From the NCBI RefSeq assembly GCF_003545815.1, contig NZ_PDUW01000003.1, positions 434,001 through 498,000 of the forward strand: a stretch of 64,000 nt of DNA, given 5' to 3'. A program made the translations under genes and the position numbers. Below are positions 54,852-63,446 of this stretch, one piece after another. The stretch comes from Pusillimonas caeni (lineage in GTDB: Bacteria > Pseudomonadota > Gammaproteobacteria > Burkholderiales > Burkholderiaceae_B). The notes under the pieces are model-generated. The model was not told the origin of the DNA. It did no database searches and saw only the letters and a list, made by a program, of their open reading frames with translations. How positions within the stretch are numbered: the stretch's first letter is position 1; the number at the start of each line of letters is the position of its first letter.

Positions 54852-56498
54852 TTGCGTACGCAATCATGTTCACATGCATCAAGACCTACTTTGGATACCA
54901 AAACAATACTCATCGCGGCCGCATTGACCATTCTTGCCAATGGCGGGGTTCTCATTCTGATCCGGTATTTGTTGCCGGATACGGAACAAGCCTCCGCCAA
55001 GGCTTGGCAGCTTGGGACGGTGCTGATTGCGGCCGGATGCATGGCCTTTTCGTTCAAAGGCGCACTGCTACAGATGTTTGAACTCACGGTTCCCAATGCG
55101 CTGATCATGTTGGGCCTGGCCGCTTACTGGCATTCGATGCGAGTGCTTTGCCGCGAGAAGACCAACATCGCCTTGCTGCTCGCACCGGTGGTCATCGCGA
55201 CGGCGGCGGTATATGTCTTTCACATCCCTTTTTCGGACGCCTGGCTGCGGATCCTGTTCGTGGCATTGGCATGGATGCTATTGATGTTCGGCAGCGCGAC
55301 GACGCTGCACCGGCACAATACCGCCGATACACCGGGTAGCCAGCGCGCTCTGGCCTGGTTGTTCTATGTGGTCGGCCTATGTACGGCGCTGAGGCTTTTC
55401 TATTATTCGCAAGTCGATCTGTCCGCAGGATTTGATGCGACAGACAACAAGCACTGGGTTACCCGGGCCACGCCCTTGCTCGCCCTGGCGCTACCCGTGC
55501 TGGGATCGACGGCTTTCATATTGCTGTGTTATGAGCGGGTCAGGGCGCATGCAAGGCGGCAGACCGAGGCGCTCGGCTATATCTCCCACGATTTGAGGGC
55601 GCCCACGGCTACCATCAAAGGCTACGTCAATCTGTTGCGGACTTCGTTGCCGGCAGGTCAGTCGTCGCATCTGCAAGCAATTGAGCGAAGTACCGACTAT
55701 CAGATATCGCTGATCGATGAACTGGTCGAATATTCAAGGCAAGAGCTGAAGCCTTTGAGCATACGTCTTTCAGCGACGGATATGGAGGAGTTCATTGCCA
55801 GACTGTTCGAGCATGGACGTGCCCTATGCCTTCAGCATGGCAATCAATTTTCCATCTTCGCCCACTCGCCCATACCGACGAGCCTGGTCGGCGACGAACG
55901 CCGCCTGTCTCAGGTGCTGCTCAACCTCATATCCAATGCCGCGGCATTTACCCGTCAGGGCAAGGTGACTTTGTCGCTATCGTGCAGTTGGAAGGGCCAA
56001 GACGCGCTATTGCATTTTTCGGTTCAGGACGACGGCCCGGGCATACCGATGACGCGGCAGGAGCATGTGTTCGATGCATTCGAGCAGTATCAGCCGCGTA
56101 AAGGCAGTGTGGGACTGGGGCTGCATATTGCCCATCGCATCGTGGGCAATATGGGCGGCGAGTTGCGGTTGGACAGCGGCCCCGGCACAGGTGCATGTTT
56201 CAGCTTTTGCTTGCAGATGCCCGTGTTGTCCGGGGAAACGTTTCAGCCCGGATATGAAACCGGTGTCGGCGCTGACCTGCACGCCGATCAAGTCGAACCC
56301 GTCATTGCGCCGGCCTCCATCCAGCCGGCTTTGTGGGATTTGGCGGAGTATGCAAGGTTGGGCGAGATCACAAAGATCGAGCAGTGGTTGGCGGCAAACC
56401 TGGATAGTCATCCGGGCGCTGAGCAAGTTCTGGAACAGATCGAGCAGGCGGCTGCCGCATTGGACCTTGCTCGTATCGAGCGATTGTGTATGAGATAG
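54852..56498 (+). CDS. Membrane histidine kinase, orphan
   Basis: About 548 residues from a TTG at 54852; the exact start is uncertain, and a second TTG 14 codons on is possible. About seven hydrophobic segments (residues 18-225) form the sensor. HisKA phospho-acceptor His246 is in GYISHDLRAP, and HATPase motifs DDGPGIP and GLGLHIAHRIVGNMGG follow. A further 90-residue C-terminal tail includes LARLGEITKIEQWL. No response regulator gene is adjacent. Confidence 0.88.
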   Translation: MRTQSCSHASRPTLDTKTILIAAALTILANGGVLILIRYLLPDTEQASAKAWQLGTVLIAAGCMAFSFKGALLQMFELTVPNALIMLGLAAYWHSMRVLCREKTNIALLLAPVVIATAAVYVFHIPFSDAWLRILFVALAWMLLMFGSATTLHRHNTADTPGSQRALAWLFYVVGLCTALRLFYYSQVDLSAGFDATDNKHWVTRATPLLALALPVLGSTAFILLCYERVRAHARRQTEALGYISHDLRAPTATIKGYVNLLRTSLPAGQSSHLQAIERSTDYQISLIDELVEYSRQELKPLSIRLSATDMEEFIARLFEHGRALCLQHGNQFSIFAHSPIPTSLVGDERRLSQVLLNLISNAAAFTRQGKVTLSLSCSWKGQDALLHFSVQDDGPGIPMTRQEHVFDAFEQYQPRKGSVGLGLHIAHRIVGNMGGELRLDSGPGTGACFSFCLQMPVLSGETFQPGYETGVGADLHADQVEPVIAPASIQPALWDLAEYARLGEITKIEQWLAANLDSHPGAEQVLEQIEQAAAALDLARIERLCMR

Positions 56499-56568
56499 CG
56501 ACCGGGCAGCTTTCGATTGTCTGTATGAAGGTCGGGTTTAGAGGAACGTGCGATCCAATATCCTGCGA

Positions 56569-56615
56569 AACCCCTTGAATTGCCAGACCGTACTGGAATT
56601 CAAGGGGTTCTTTTG
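56569..56615. terminator. Bidirectional terminator between kinase and oxygenase genes
   Basis: AACCCCTTGAATT...CCAG at 56569-56586 pairs with CTGGAATTCAAGGGGTT at 56593-56609 and is followed by CTTTT. It separates the convergent kinase and Rieske oxygenase genes. Its outer arms match those of the tRNA-Ser terminator. Confidence 0.8.
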
Positions 56616-56628
56616 AGGTTCGTAAACC

Positions 56629-57723
56629 TTATCTGCTCGTAGCCAGCGCCGCATTCTCCGCTTTCCCGCCAGCGGACCGTGCTTCCAGATTATGTAGGCG
56701 ACGTTGAATCTGTCGAGCTGCAATGAGTGCGCGATCGCCCGGTAACGCCCCCCTCGTCAGCACATCATTATTGTTCTCGGGCCGCATTTCAATCCATTCC
56801 TGCTGCGCCTCATATACCTCGTGGTCCTCGCGCAACACGTTGATCATTTGGGATTCCCAAAGCTCGCGATCTTCGGGCTTGAGCATATGCTGCTCGAGCG
56901 CCACGCACCAATGGTCTATCGTTTGATTCTCGGTTACCGGAGTGATGGCATGATAAACCTGGAAGCCCCAGTGACATCGTTCGGTCGCGGCGTCCACTGG
57001 CGTCGCGGGCCGGTCGCTTACAGCATATGATCCGTTATTGATCAATATATAAGAGGGCGCATAATAGTTCGTGACCTGCCAGCGGTCTACATTTTCAGAG
57101 TAATTTCCATAATATTTATAAGCCGGCGCCGGGACAACATCTCGCATCATGCGGGTAATCCTAACGCTTTCATCCGTCGCGTCCGTCTGCAGGTCGGCAA
57201 GTTCGGCAACTTCCGGATTGCCCGTTGTCGTGCCATGAACGTATGCCAAATGAGACAAGTCTAATAGATTGTCGACGATGAGCCTGTACCCGCCCTTGAC
57301 GTGAATATCGCCGATGACGCAATGCCAGTCCGGATCGCTCATATTTCCGAAGACACTTGGAATTAAAGACTCGTCAGCCAGCTGGGCATCGCCCATCCAT
57401 ACGTATATCCAATTATTACGTTCAACGACTGGGTAGCTTCGCACTTTCGCCCACGTCGGAGGGCATTCGAGGCCAGGCGCCTTGGTGCATGCGCCGGAAC
57501 TGTTGAATTCCAAGCCATGATAGCCACACTGCACGATATCGCCTATCAGCTTGCCCTTTGAGAGCGGCAAATTGCGATGGGGACAACTGTCTTGCAATGC
57601 CACCGGCGAGCCGGATTCGGTGCGATAGAGCGCGATTCTTTCATTCATGATCGTGCGCCAGCTCAATTCGCGGGTTAGTTCTTTGGACCACAGAGCTACA
57701 TACCAATGATTGCGGATGAACAT
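56629..57723 (-). CDS. Rieske non-heme iron oxygenase, alpha subunit (VanA-like)
   Basis: 364 residues from the ATG at 57723, which has TTGGAG upstream. Rieske ligands are Cys47, His49, Cys66 and His69; the mononuclear iron site DLSHLAYVH gives His158 and His163. It belongs to the VanA/Pobo-type monooxygenases of aromatic degradation. It is the last gene of an operon with a TRAP importer and a hydrolase. No reductase gene is adjacent, so electrons must come from elsewhere, possibly the VanB-like protein at 30027. Confidence 0.9.
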   Translation of the reverse strand: MFIRNHWYVALWSKELTRELSWRTIMNERIALYRTESGSPVALQDSCPHRNLPLSKGKLIGDIVQCGYHGLEFNSSGACTKAPGLECPPTWAKVRSYPVVERNNWIYVWMGDAQLADESLIPSVFGNMSDPDWHCVIGDIHVKGGYRLIVDNLLDLSHLAYVHGTTTGNPEVAELADLQTDATDESVRITRMMRDVVPAPAYKYYGNYSENVDRWQVTNYYAPSYILINNGSYAVSDRPATPVDAATERCHWGFQVYHAITPVTENQTIDHWCVALEQHMLKPEDRELWESQMINVLREDHEVYEAQQEWIEMRPENNNDVLTRGALPGDRALIAARQIQRRLHNLEARSAGGKAENAALATSR

Positions 57724-57762
57724 ATTCAATCTCCAATAGACTTTTATCGTTCTTTCCAAGGC

Positions 57763-59073
57763 CTAAAACAAACTGGGCACGAAAGTTACTATGGGCGGAA
57801 AAGCGATCATCAGCGCCATTCCCAATACAAAGAGCAGCACGAAAGACCAGCTGGCTCGATATATTTGCCCAAGCGGCATATCAGGCACGACCGCTTTGAA
57901 GGCAAAGAGCGTGTATCCGAATGGCGGCGTGATGGCTCCCAGTGTGATGTTGACTAGAAACAGCAGCCAGAACCACACAGCGTCAAAACCGAGGCTGGAG
58001 ACGATCGGTTGATAAATTGGAATCGTGAGAAGCATCACGGCGATTGTGTCGATGAACATGCAAAGGAAGAAAGGGACCGCCAGCATGACGATCAGCATCG
58101 CGAGCCACCCGAGGTCCAGGGTCGCCACGAGCTCAACCAGCGCCGCAGTGGTTCCGGAGAACGCCAAGAGTTCGGTGAACATCTTTGAAGCCGCCATGAT
58201 CACCAGGATTACCGCCGTTACGCTCACCGACGCTTTGAGCGACTCTAGTATCATCGACCACTTCAGCCTGCGATAGATCGCCGCCGTTAATAATGCGCCC
58301 AACACGCCCGTAGCGGCAGACTCGGATGGCGTGGCAACGCCCAGCATAATGAGCCCCATAACCGAAAAAATCACCAGCAGGAATGGGGAGCACCGAAAAC
58401 AGGCTTTGACTTTATTTAATAAAGTCGCTTCTCGGTACTCCGATTCCACAAACTTGGGTGCCAAGCTCGGATTAAAACGTATGCGGATGAATACATAGAC
58501 AAGAAATATTCCGCTCAACAGCAAGCCGGGAACTATTCCTGAGATAAGCAGCTTGGATATTGAAACATCGGCAAGGGTGCCTACGATAATGGCCAGCAGG
58601 CTCGGGGGGATAATGGGTGCCAAGCTGGCTCCGGCCAGGATCAGACCAGCAGATATCTTTTTGTCGTAACCTCGGTCCACCATTCCCGGCATCACCGCTC
58701 GCCCTAACATAGCTGCGACGGCCATCGCGGCGCCGGACAACGCGCCGAAAACCGCAGATAGCGCTACGACAAGGACGTACTGCCGGCCCTTTACCTTGCC
58801 GACAAGCGTGTCGATCGAGGAAAAAAGCACTTCCATTGTCCCTGATCGAAATAGTATTTCCCCCATCAAGATAAATAAGGGTATTGCAGCTAGAGAACCA
58901 GTTGTCGTAGTTTCTAGCAGGCTGTTCGCCAGCATCGGGAAGCCCGCAGATCCGATGATGGTGGCGACGCCGACGAGCACCACGATCAAAAAAGCAATGA
59001 ATATCGGCGCGCCAGTCAAAAATAAGGCAAAAAGAACTATAAGTCCCAGGGTTAGCAGAGCGTACCATTCCAT
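57763..59073 (-). CDS. TRAP transporter large permease (DctM)
   Basis: 436 residues with about twelve hydrophobic segments and DctM-family stretches such as FILMGEILFRSGTME and ALSGAAMAVAAMLGRAVMPGM. It forms the sodium-coupled channel with DctQ for import of an organic acid delivered by DctP. The start is five bases after dctQ, so the genes are coupled. Confidence 0.93.
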   Translation of the reverse strand: MEWYALLTLGLIVLFALFLTGAPIFIAFLIVVLVGVATIIGSAGFPMLANSLLETTTTGSLAAIPLFILMGEILFRSGTMEVLFSSIDTLVGKVKGRQYVLVVALSAVFGALSGAAMAVAAMLGRAVMPGMVDRGYDKKISAGLILAGASLAPIIPPSLLAIIVGTLADVSISKLLISGIVPGLLLSGIFLVYVFIRIRFNPSLAPKFVESEYREATLLNKVKACFRCSPFLLVIFSVMGLIMLGVATPSESAATGVLGALLTAAIYRRLKWSMILESLKASVSVTAVILVIMAASKMFTELLAFSGTTAALVELVATLDLGWLAMLIVMLAVPFFLCMFIDTIAVMLLTIPIYQPIVSSLGFDAVWFWLLFLVNITLGAITPPFGYTLFAFKAVVPDMPLGQIYRASWSFVLLFVLGMALMIAFPPIVTFVPSLF

Positions 59074-59077
59074 GTAT

Positions 59078-59623
59078 TCACCCCAGCTTGGTCAGTGATA
59101 ATCCTTCGCTTTCAAGGTCGAGCGCTTGAGAAGGAAAGATTGCCCGGAGGAAATACAACGCCGACCCCAAGAAGCCATACGTGATGAATACGGATATCCA
59201 CCATTGCGGTATAGGCGTATTCGCCAGGGTCGTAATGCCGCGCACAAACTGCCTTATGTTTTCGTCTCCGCTGACCCAGGCGGCAAACATGCATGAAGCA
59301 AAAGCCAGTATGTTGATTAGCGAAAACAAGTATGGGGCTACACGTGGCGGTGCGAGGTCGGACAAGACTGTCACTGCGATATGCGCGCGGGCGCGCGTAA
59401 CCTCGGGTAAAGCTAGGAATACCAAGGCGCAAAGTAGATAATTGACAACGTCATTTGCCCAGCTTGTAGGGGAGTCGAGCAGATATCGCATTGCCACTTC
59501 CCAAACATAACTCACAACTATCGCGCCTAGCGCTCCAATTGCTCCCCAGTATCCGATACGGGTGATCCAGTCATGGAGTCTCAGAACCGGCGATACTGTC
59601 GATCGCGTCGTATTCGATTGCAT
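59078..59623 (-). CDS. TRAP transporter small permease (DctQ)
   Basis: 181 residues from the ATG at 59623, with AAGGAT upstream; a TTG two codons earlier is also possible. Four transmembrane helices and the family WANDVVNYLLCALVFLALPEV region are present. It pairs with DctM. Confidence 0.9.
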   Translation of the reverse strand: MQSNTTRSTVSPVLRLHDWITRIGYWGAIGALGAIVVSYVWEVAMRYLLDSPTSWANDVVNYLLCALVFLALPEVTRARAHIAVTVLSDLAPPRVAPYLFSLINILAFASCMFAAWVSGDENIRQFVRGITTLANTPIPQWWISVFITYGFLGSALYFLRAIFPSQALDLESEGLSLTKLG

Positions 59624-59652
59624 GTGCAATATCCTTGGCTCGTGAGTAGCGG

Positions 59653-60627
59653 TTATAGGCCTTTGGAGCGCACGAAATCTCTGAAGGCGATTCCGTCTTC
59701 GCCGCTCTGCTCGATAGCGACGGACATTGCGCTCTCGCGGAAGAGTTCTTCAAGCTCTTCTTGGCTCAAATCGACATACTTTCCTTTCTTGGCGCCGTCT
59801 TTGAGCATCGCTTCGTCCTCGTCCTTGAGTAATTGTGTAAACGTAGCGACAGTCTTTTTCTCGAGTTCATAGCCAACATCGAGGAGCAGCTTCTTCTCGT
59901 TATCGCTCAGGTCATTCCATTTATCCAGATTCATCAGAACGAGATAGGAAACACTACCGAACACTGGGTCGATTAAGTTGGGCGCCACTTCGTGATACTT
60001 GTAGCCAATGACGCCTACGCCGGTCCAGATCATTCCGTCCACAATGCCTTTCTCTACGGACGAGTACAACTCCCCAAAGGGGACAACGGTCGGTATTGCT
60101 TGCAGCCGTTCGATAATTGCACGGTACGATGGCAAGGCGCGGATTTTTTGTCCCTTGAGAGAACCGCTTTCTGGCATGGGGCGCCTTAATAGCAGCCGAT
60201 AGCCGCTCGGCGCGGCGGCGATTGCTATGACCTTGAGATTCTGCTTTTTGCTGTAGTAGTTATCGATCCAGTCCCATACGCCGGATTCGCGGCGTTTTTC
60301 AATGTCTTTGTCCACGGCGTCGATCGCCGCGCCAATGCCGGTAACGCCGGTGTGATACAAGCCATGTGTGAACAAAAGATCGAAAACGCCGGCGGAAACT
60401 GGCTGAACTTGCTTGCCGGCGGGCACCACTTCCGGGCCGAAGGCTTTTATATTGATCTCGCCGTCGGATTTTTCTTTTACTATGTCTTGGAATACATACG
60501 CGATGTATTTGCTGGCGGAATGGCTGCTATCCCATGACGAAAGCATTTTCAGGTTGGTTGCCGAAGCCGTGATCGAAAACGTAGCCAGAATGCACAGCGC
60601 GAGTTGTCTTATAAAAGAAAAATGCAT
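59653..60627 (-). CDS. TRAP transporter substrate-binding protein (DctP)
   Basis: 324 residues with a Sec signal ending near ASATN. The DctP fold is supported by LKGQKIRALPSYRAIIERLQAIPTVVPFGELYSSVEKGIVDGMIW, which includes the conserved Arg that binds the ligand carboxylate. The ligand is therefore probably an organic or aromatic acid. It precedes dctQ by 29 bases. Confidence 0.92.
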   Translation of the reverse strand: MHFSFIRQLALCILATFSITASATNLKMLSSWDSSHSASKYIAYVFQDIVKEKSDGEINIKAFGPEVVPAGKQVQPVSAGVFDLLFTHGLYHTGVTGIGAAIDAVDKDIEKRRESGVWDWIDNYYSKKQNLKVIAIAAAPSGYRLLLRRPMPESGSLKGQKIRALPSYRAIIERLQAIPTVVPFGELYSSVEKGIVDGMIWTGVGVIGYKYHEVAPNLIDPVFGSVSYLVLMNLDKWNDLSDNEKKLLLDVGYELEKKTVATFTQLLKDEDEAMLKDGAKKGKYVDLSQEELEELFRESAMSVAIEQSGEDGIAFRDFVRSKGL

Positions 60628-60681
60628 GACGTTTTCTCCGTCGTTTGAATAGGGGTATGCAGCAAAACCGAAGAGCGGGTT

Positions 60682-61596
60682 TTAGTGCTTGATCAAATGC
60701 TTGAAATGTTCGAACAAGGCGCCGCCGGCCATGTCGTATAGAACGTCGAAATGGTGATATCCGTTGGCGACAATGACGTCCAGGCTTTGGCCCATGCCGC
60801 GCAGAGCGGCTACATAGGACTGCAATTGTTGGTGATAGGCGGGCAATTCCAAGCCGCCGACACCAAGAATTAAATGGGGCGCGATGCTGTCCAACTCTTT
60901 TGCCAGCTTTATCGGACTGACCGCATGTACGCTGTCCTTGGTCAGCCGCAAGTTCTTATTTATGTAGGTATGGCGAATCGGCTCTAAATCGAAGAGCCCG
61001 CTCACGATGAGCGCCCCCTGTATGGGCGGGACGGAGCACTCGGCATTTCGGGTGGAAAGAAGCATTGCCGCCAGATGGCCGCCCGAGGAGTGGCCACATA
61101 GATAAAAGCGCGACGGATCCAACCCCAACGCATCGGCATTTTCGTATAGAAAAGTGGTGGCTCTTTGAGTTTGACCGACGATTCCCTTTATGCTCGCCTC
61201 GGGGCAGTTGTCAAAACCAATACAGGCAAAGGCTATTCCTTCGCGCACGAAGTTTTTGGCCAGAAAACTGTATGAATCCTTTGACATGCTCATCCAGTAT
61301 CCGCCGTGAAGAAATACGATGAGGGGGGGCCTCTGGTTTGCGGGGAGGAATATGTCCAGCATCTGACGCGGGGTGTCCCCGTATGGCACATCGAGCAGGC
61401 AATGGGCCGACTCGCGTGTTTCCCGGCTCATGGAATCCCAAAGGGCCAGATGTTCTTCATGATCGATGACTGCGCGCCGATTGTTATAGGCTGCGTCTCG
61501 ACGCAATTGCTCGGCTTTCTGCTCCAACTCCAAACAGGCTTCTTGCGACTCCAACATCAGCGTCTCCATGTTGATGTGTGGACTACTTGGGAGCAT
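60682..61596 (-). CDS. Alpha/beta hydrolase, kynurenine-formamidase-like
   Basis: 304 residues. The oxyanion motif HGGYW, nucleophile elbow GHSSGGHL and a C-terminal YHHFD histidine form the hormone-sensitive-lipase/arylformamidase type of active site. It is the first gene of the minus-strand TRAP/oxygenase operon and could cleave an ester or amide of the imported compound. No clear ribosome site is visible; a second start at 61569 is possible. Confidence 0.87.
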   Translation of the reverse strand: MLPSSPHINMETLMLESQEACLELEQKAEQLRRDAAYNNRRAVIDHEEHLALWDSMSRETRESAHCLLDVPYGDTPRQMLDIFLPANQRPPLIVFLHGGYWMSMSKDSYSFLAKNFVREGIAFACIGFDNCPEASIKGIVGQTQRATTFLYENADALGLDPSRFYLCGHSSGGHLAAMLLSTRNAECSVPPIQGALIVSGLFDLEPIRHTYINKNLRLTKDSVHAVSPIKLAKELDSIAPHLILGVGGLELPAYHQQLQSYVAALRGMGQSLDVIVANGYHHFDVLYDMAGGALFEHFKHLIKH

Positions 61597-61685
61597 GTCT
61601 CATTTATTGATGACTTGTTACCAGAGATATGCAGCATGCTGAGTAAACATAACCATCAGTCTGCTGACTAATTTTTAGGGTGTCA

Positions 61686-61707
61686 ATTTAGGGAAATCCC
61701 GCTAAAT
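61686..61707. promoter_or_regulatory. Inverted repeat upstream of the TRAP/oxygenase operon
   Basis: Perfect arms ATTTAG and CTAAAT are separated by ten bases that contain a GGG/CCC core. The repeat ends one base before the LysR stop codon and lies 90 bases upstream of the hydrolase start. It could be a LysR-type operator for the operon or a 3' hairpin of the LysR mRNA. Confidence 0.4.
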
Positions 61708-62742
61708 CTAAATGTATCGGCAGCGACGTACTGTGCCGGCTTGGCTCTGTGTGGTCACGCATGCAAGGTCCAGTGTTCGAATCTCATCGATGGCATGGTC
61801 TGCAAAGACGCGTATCCTGGCAGGAAGATGTTTGCGGCTCAGGTAACAGAGGTAGTGCCCCTCATCGTCGGGAGTAAATTGCGAAAGGCAGGCCACCAGC
61901 CTGCCCGAGCGGATCGCCTCGCACGCGAGATAGCCGGGCAGTTGGGCGATGCCTTGCCCCGCGAGCGTCGCCTGCAGCACCAAGTCCATGTCGTTGAAAA
62001 CATGAAGCGCGGCGACCTGATGCCTCACGGCATGCCCTGCCATCTTGAATTCCCAGTTTCTGATACGGCCCGACGCGGCGCGAAAGGCTATGCAGCGATG
62101 CCGCTCGAGTGCTTCGATGTCGGGCGGCAAGCCGTGAGCGGCCATGTAGGACGGAGATGCGCAGGTGATCGTCTGCATGGAAATGATCCGCCGTGCCACG
62201 ATGTCGCTGTCTTCCAGCCTTCCGTCGCGAAAGGCGACGTCGATACGATCGGCGGCGAAGTCCGGGGCTTGTTCGCTCAGCAGCAGCTCGGTCGTGATGT
62301 CCGGAAAGCGCGCATGGAAACGCGGCAATAGCGGGGCGACGATCTTGCGTCCGAAGGCGGGGGTGGACTGAATGCGCAGATGGCCTTTTGGCGGCCCGTT
62401 GCGCAGTTCGTGCATATCGTCCAGAGCGCGGGCGATGTACTCCAGGCCGGGACGGCAATTTTCATAGAACAATTCGCCCTCCGGGGTCAAGGAGGTGTTG
62501 CGGGTGGTGCGGTGGAAAAGACGCGCGCCGAGTTGGTTCTCCAGCTTGCGTACATTGCGGCTGACCGCTGAGCGGCCTATGCCCAGACGATCCGCCGCGC
62601 GCGAGAAACTGCCCGCGTCGGCCACCGCCAGGAAGGCGATGACGCCGACGTAGCCGACGGCGAAACTGCCGGCAAAGGGGTCGGCCGCGCGCATTGCGGC
62701 CAGCGGGGGGCTGTCGGATCCGGGGGGTATGCGTATGTCCAT
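61708..62742 (-). CDS. LysR-family regulator
   Basis: 344 residues. The helix-turn-helix (GSFSRAADRLGIGRSAVSRNVRKLE) starts at about residue 45 after an unusually long N-terminus, so an internal start is possible. The effector domain is of the AaeR/DmlR type. It lies upstream of and co-directional with the TRAP/oxygenase operon and may control it. Confidence 0.89.
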   Translation of the reverse strand: MDIRIPPGSDSPPLAAMRAADPFAGSFAVGYVGVIAFLAVADAGSFSRAADRLGIGRSAVSRNVRKLENQLGARLFHRTTRNTSLTPEGELFYENCRPGLEYIARALDDMHELRNGPPKGHLRIQSTPAFGRKIVAPLLPRFHARFPDITTELLLSEQAPDFAADRIDVAFRDGRLEDSDIVARRIISMQTITCASPSYMAAHGLPPDIEALERHRCIAFRAASGRIRNWEFKMAGHAVRHQVAALHVFNDMDLVLQATLAGQGIAQLPGYLACEAIRSGRLVACLSQFTPDDEGHYLCYLSRKHLPARIRVFADHAIDEIRTLDLACVTTQSQAGTVRRCRYI

Positions 62743-62801
62743 ACCCTCCTAGACGTATCAGCGGAGCGTTTTGTGACAACGCCCTCGGACATTTCGCTAT
62801 T

Positions 62802-63281
62802 TCAGGAGAGTCCCGCCTTGTCCAGGCCGAATGCCTTGTCGGCCGAGCCGGGAGGGGTCCTGAATGCGACGTTGGCGCGATTCCAGCCATTGATGGCCAT
62901 GATGGCGAAGGTTAGCTCGGAGATCTCTTTCTCGTTGAACTGCGCGCGCACTTCCTCGTAGATTTCATCTGAAACGCCGTCTTCGGGAAGCTTGGTCAGC
63001 ACTTCCGTCCAGGCCAGGGCGGCGCGTTCGCGCGCTGAAAAGAGTCCGGACTCGCGCCATATGGCGACATGGTGCAGCCGCAGCTCGCGCTCACCGTGGA
63101 TGCGGGCTTCCTTGATGTGCATGTCGAGGCAGAACGCGCAGCCGTTCATCTGGGAGGCCCGGATGGTGACCAGTATGAGAGTGGTTTGCTCGACGCTGCC
63201 CGCCTTGATGGCGTTGTTGAACTCGGAGTATTTCTTGAACAGATCGGGGCACTGCTGTATGTAGTTGACGCGCTGGGTCAT
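62802..63281 (-). CDS. Carboxymuconolactone decarboxylase/AhpD-like protein
   Basis: 159 residues from the ATG at 63281, preceded by AGGAGAA. The redox motif NGCAFCLDMH (CxxC plus His) marks the AhpD-type subgroup with peroxidase or thiol-disulfide activity rather than true CMD. The neighbouring SigJ-type sigma factor is a common partner. Confidence 0.91.
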   Translation of the reverse strand: MTQRVNYIQQCPDLFKKYSEFNNAIKAGSVEQTTLILVTIRASQMNGCAFCLDMHIKEARIHGERELRLHHVAIWRESGLFSARERAALAWTEVLTKLPEDGVSDEIYEEVRAQFNEKEISELTFAIMAINGWNRANVAFRTPPGSADKAFGLDKAGLS

Positions 63282-63446
63282 GATTTCTCCTGGTGACGAC
63301 GGCATCCATGCCGCAAGCCGGGAAGGCGGGCGGTATCGCGGTATATGAATGATCGTAATAGAGGCCCGCGCGATGCGGAAGCCCCATTGGCGTGTCGGCA
63401 CTGTTGCCTGTTGCGCACCAATGCCGCCGGTATGCCGGCTATTGCT

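Noticed and set aside
61765-61790. GTTCGAATC string resembling a T-loop
   Set aside because: It lies in the coding sequence of the LysR gene and no cloverleaf forms.
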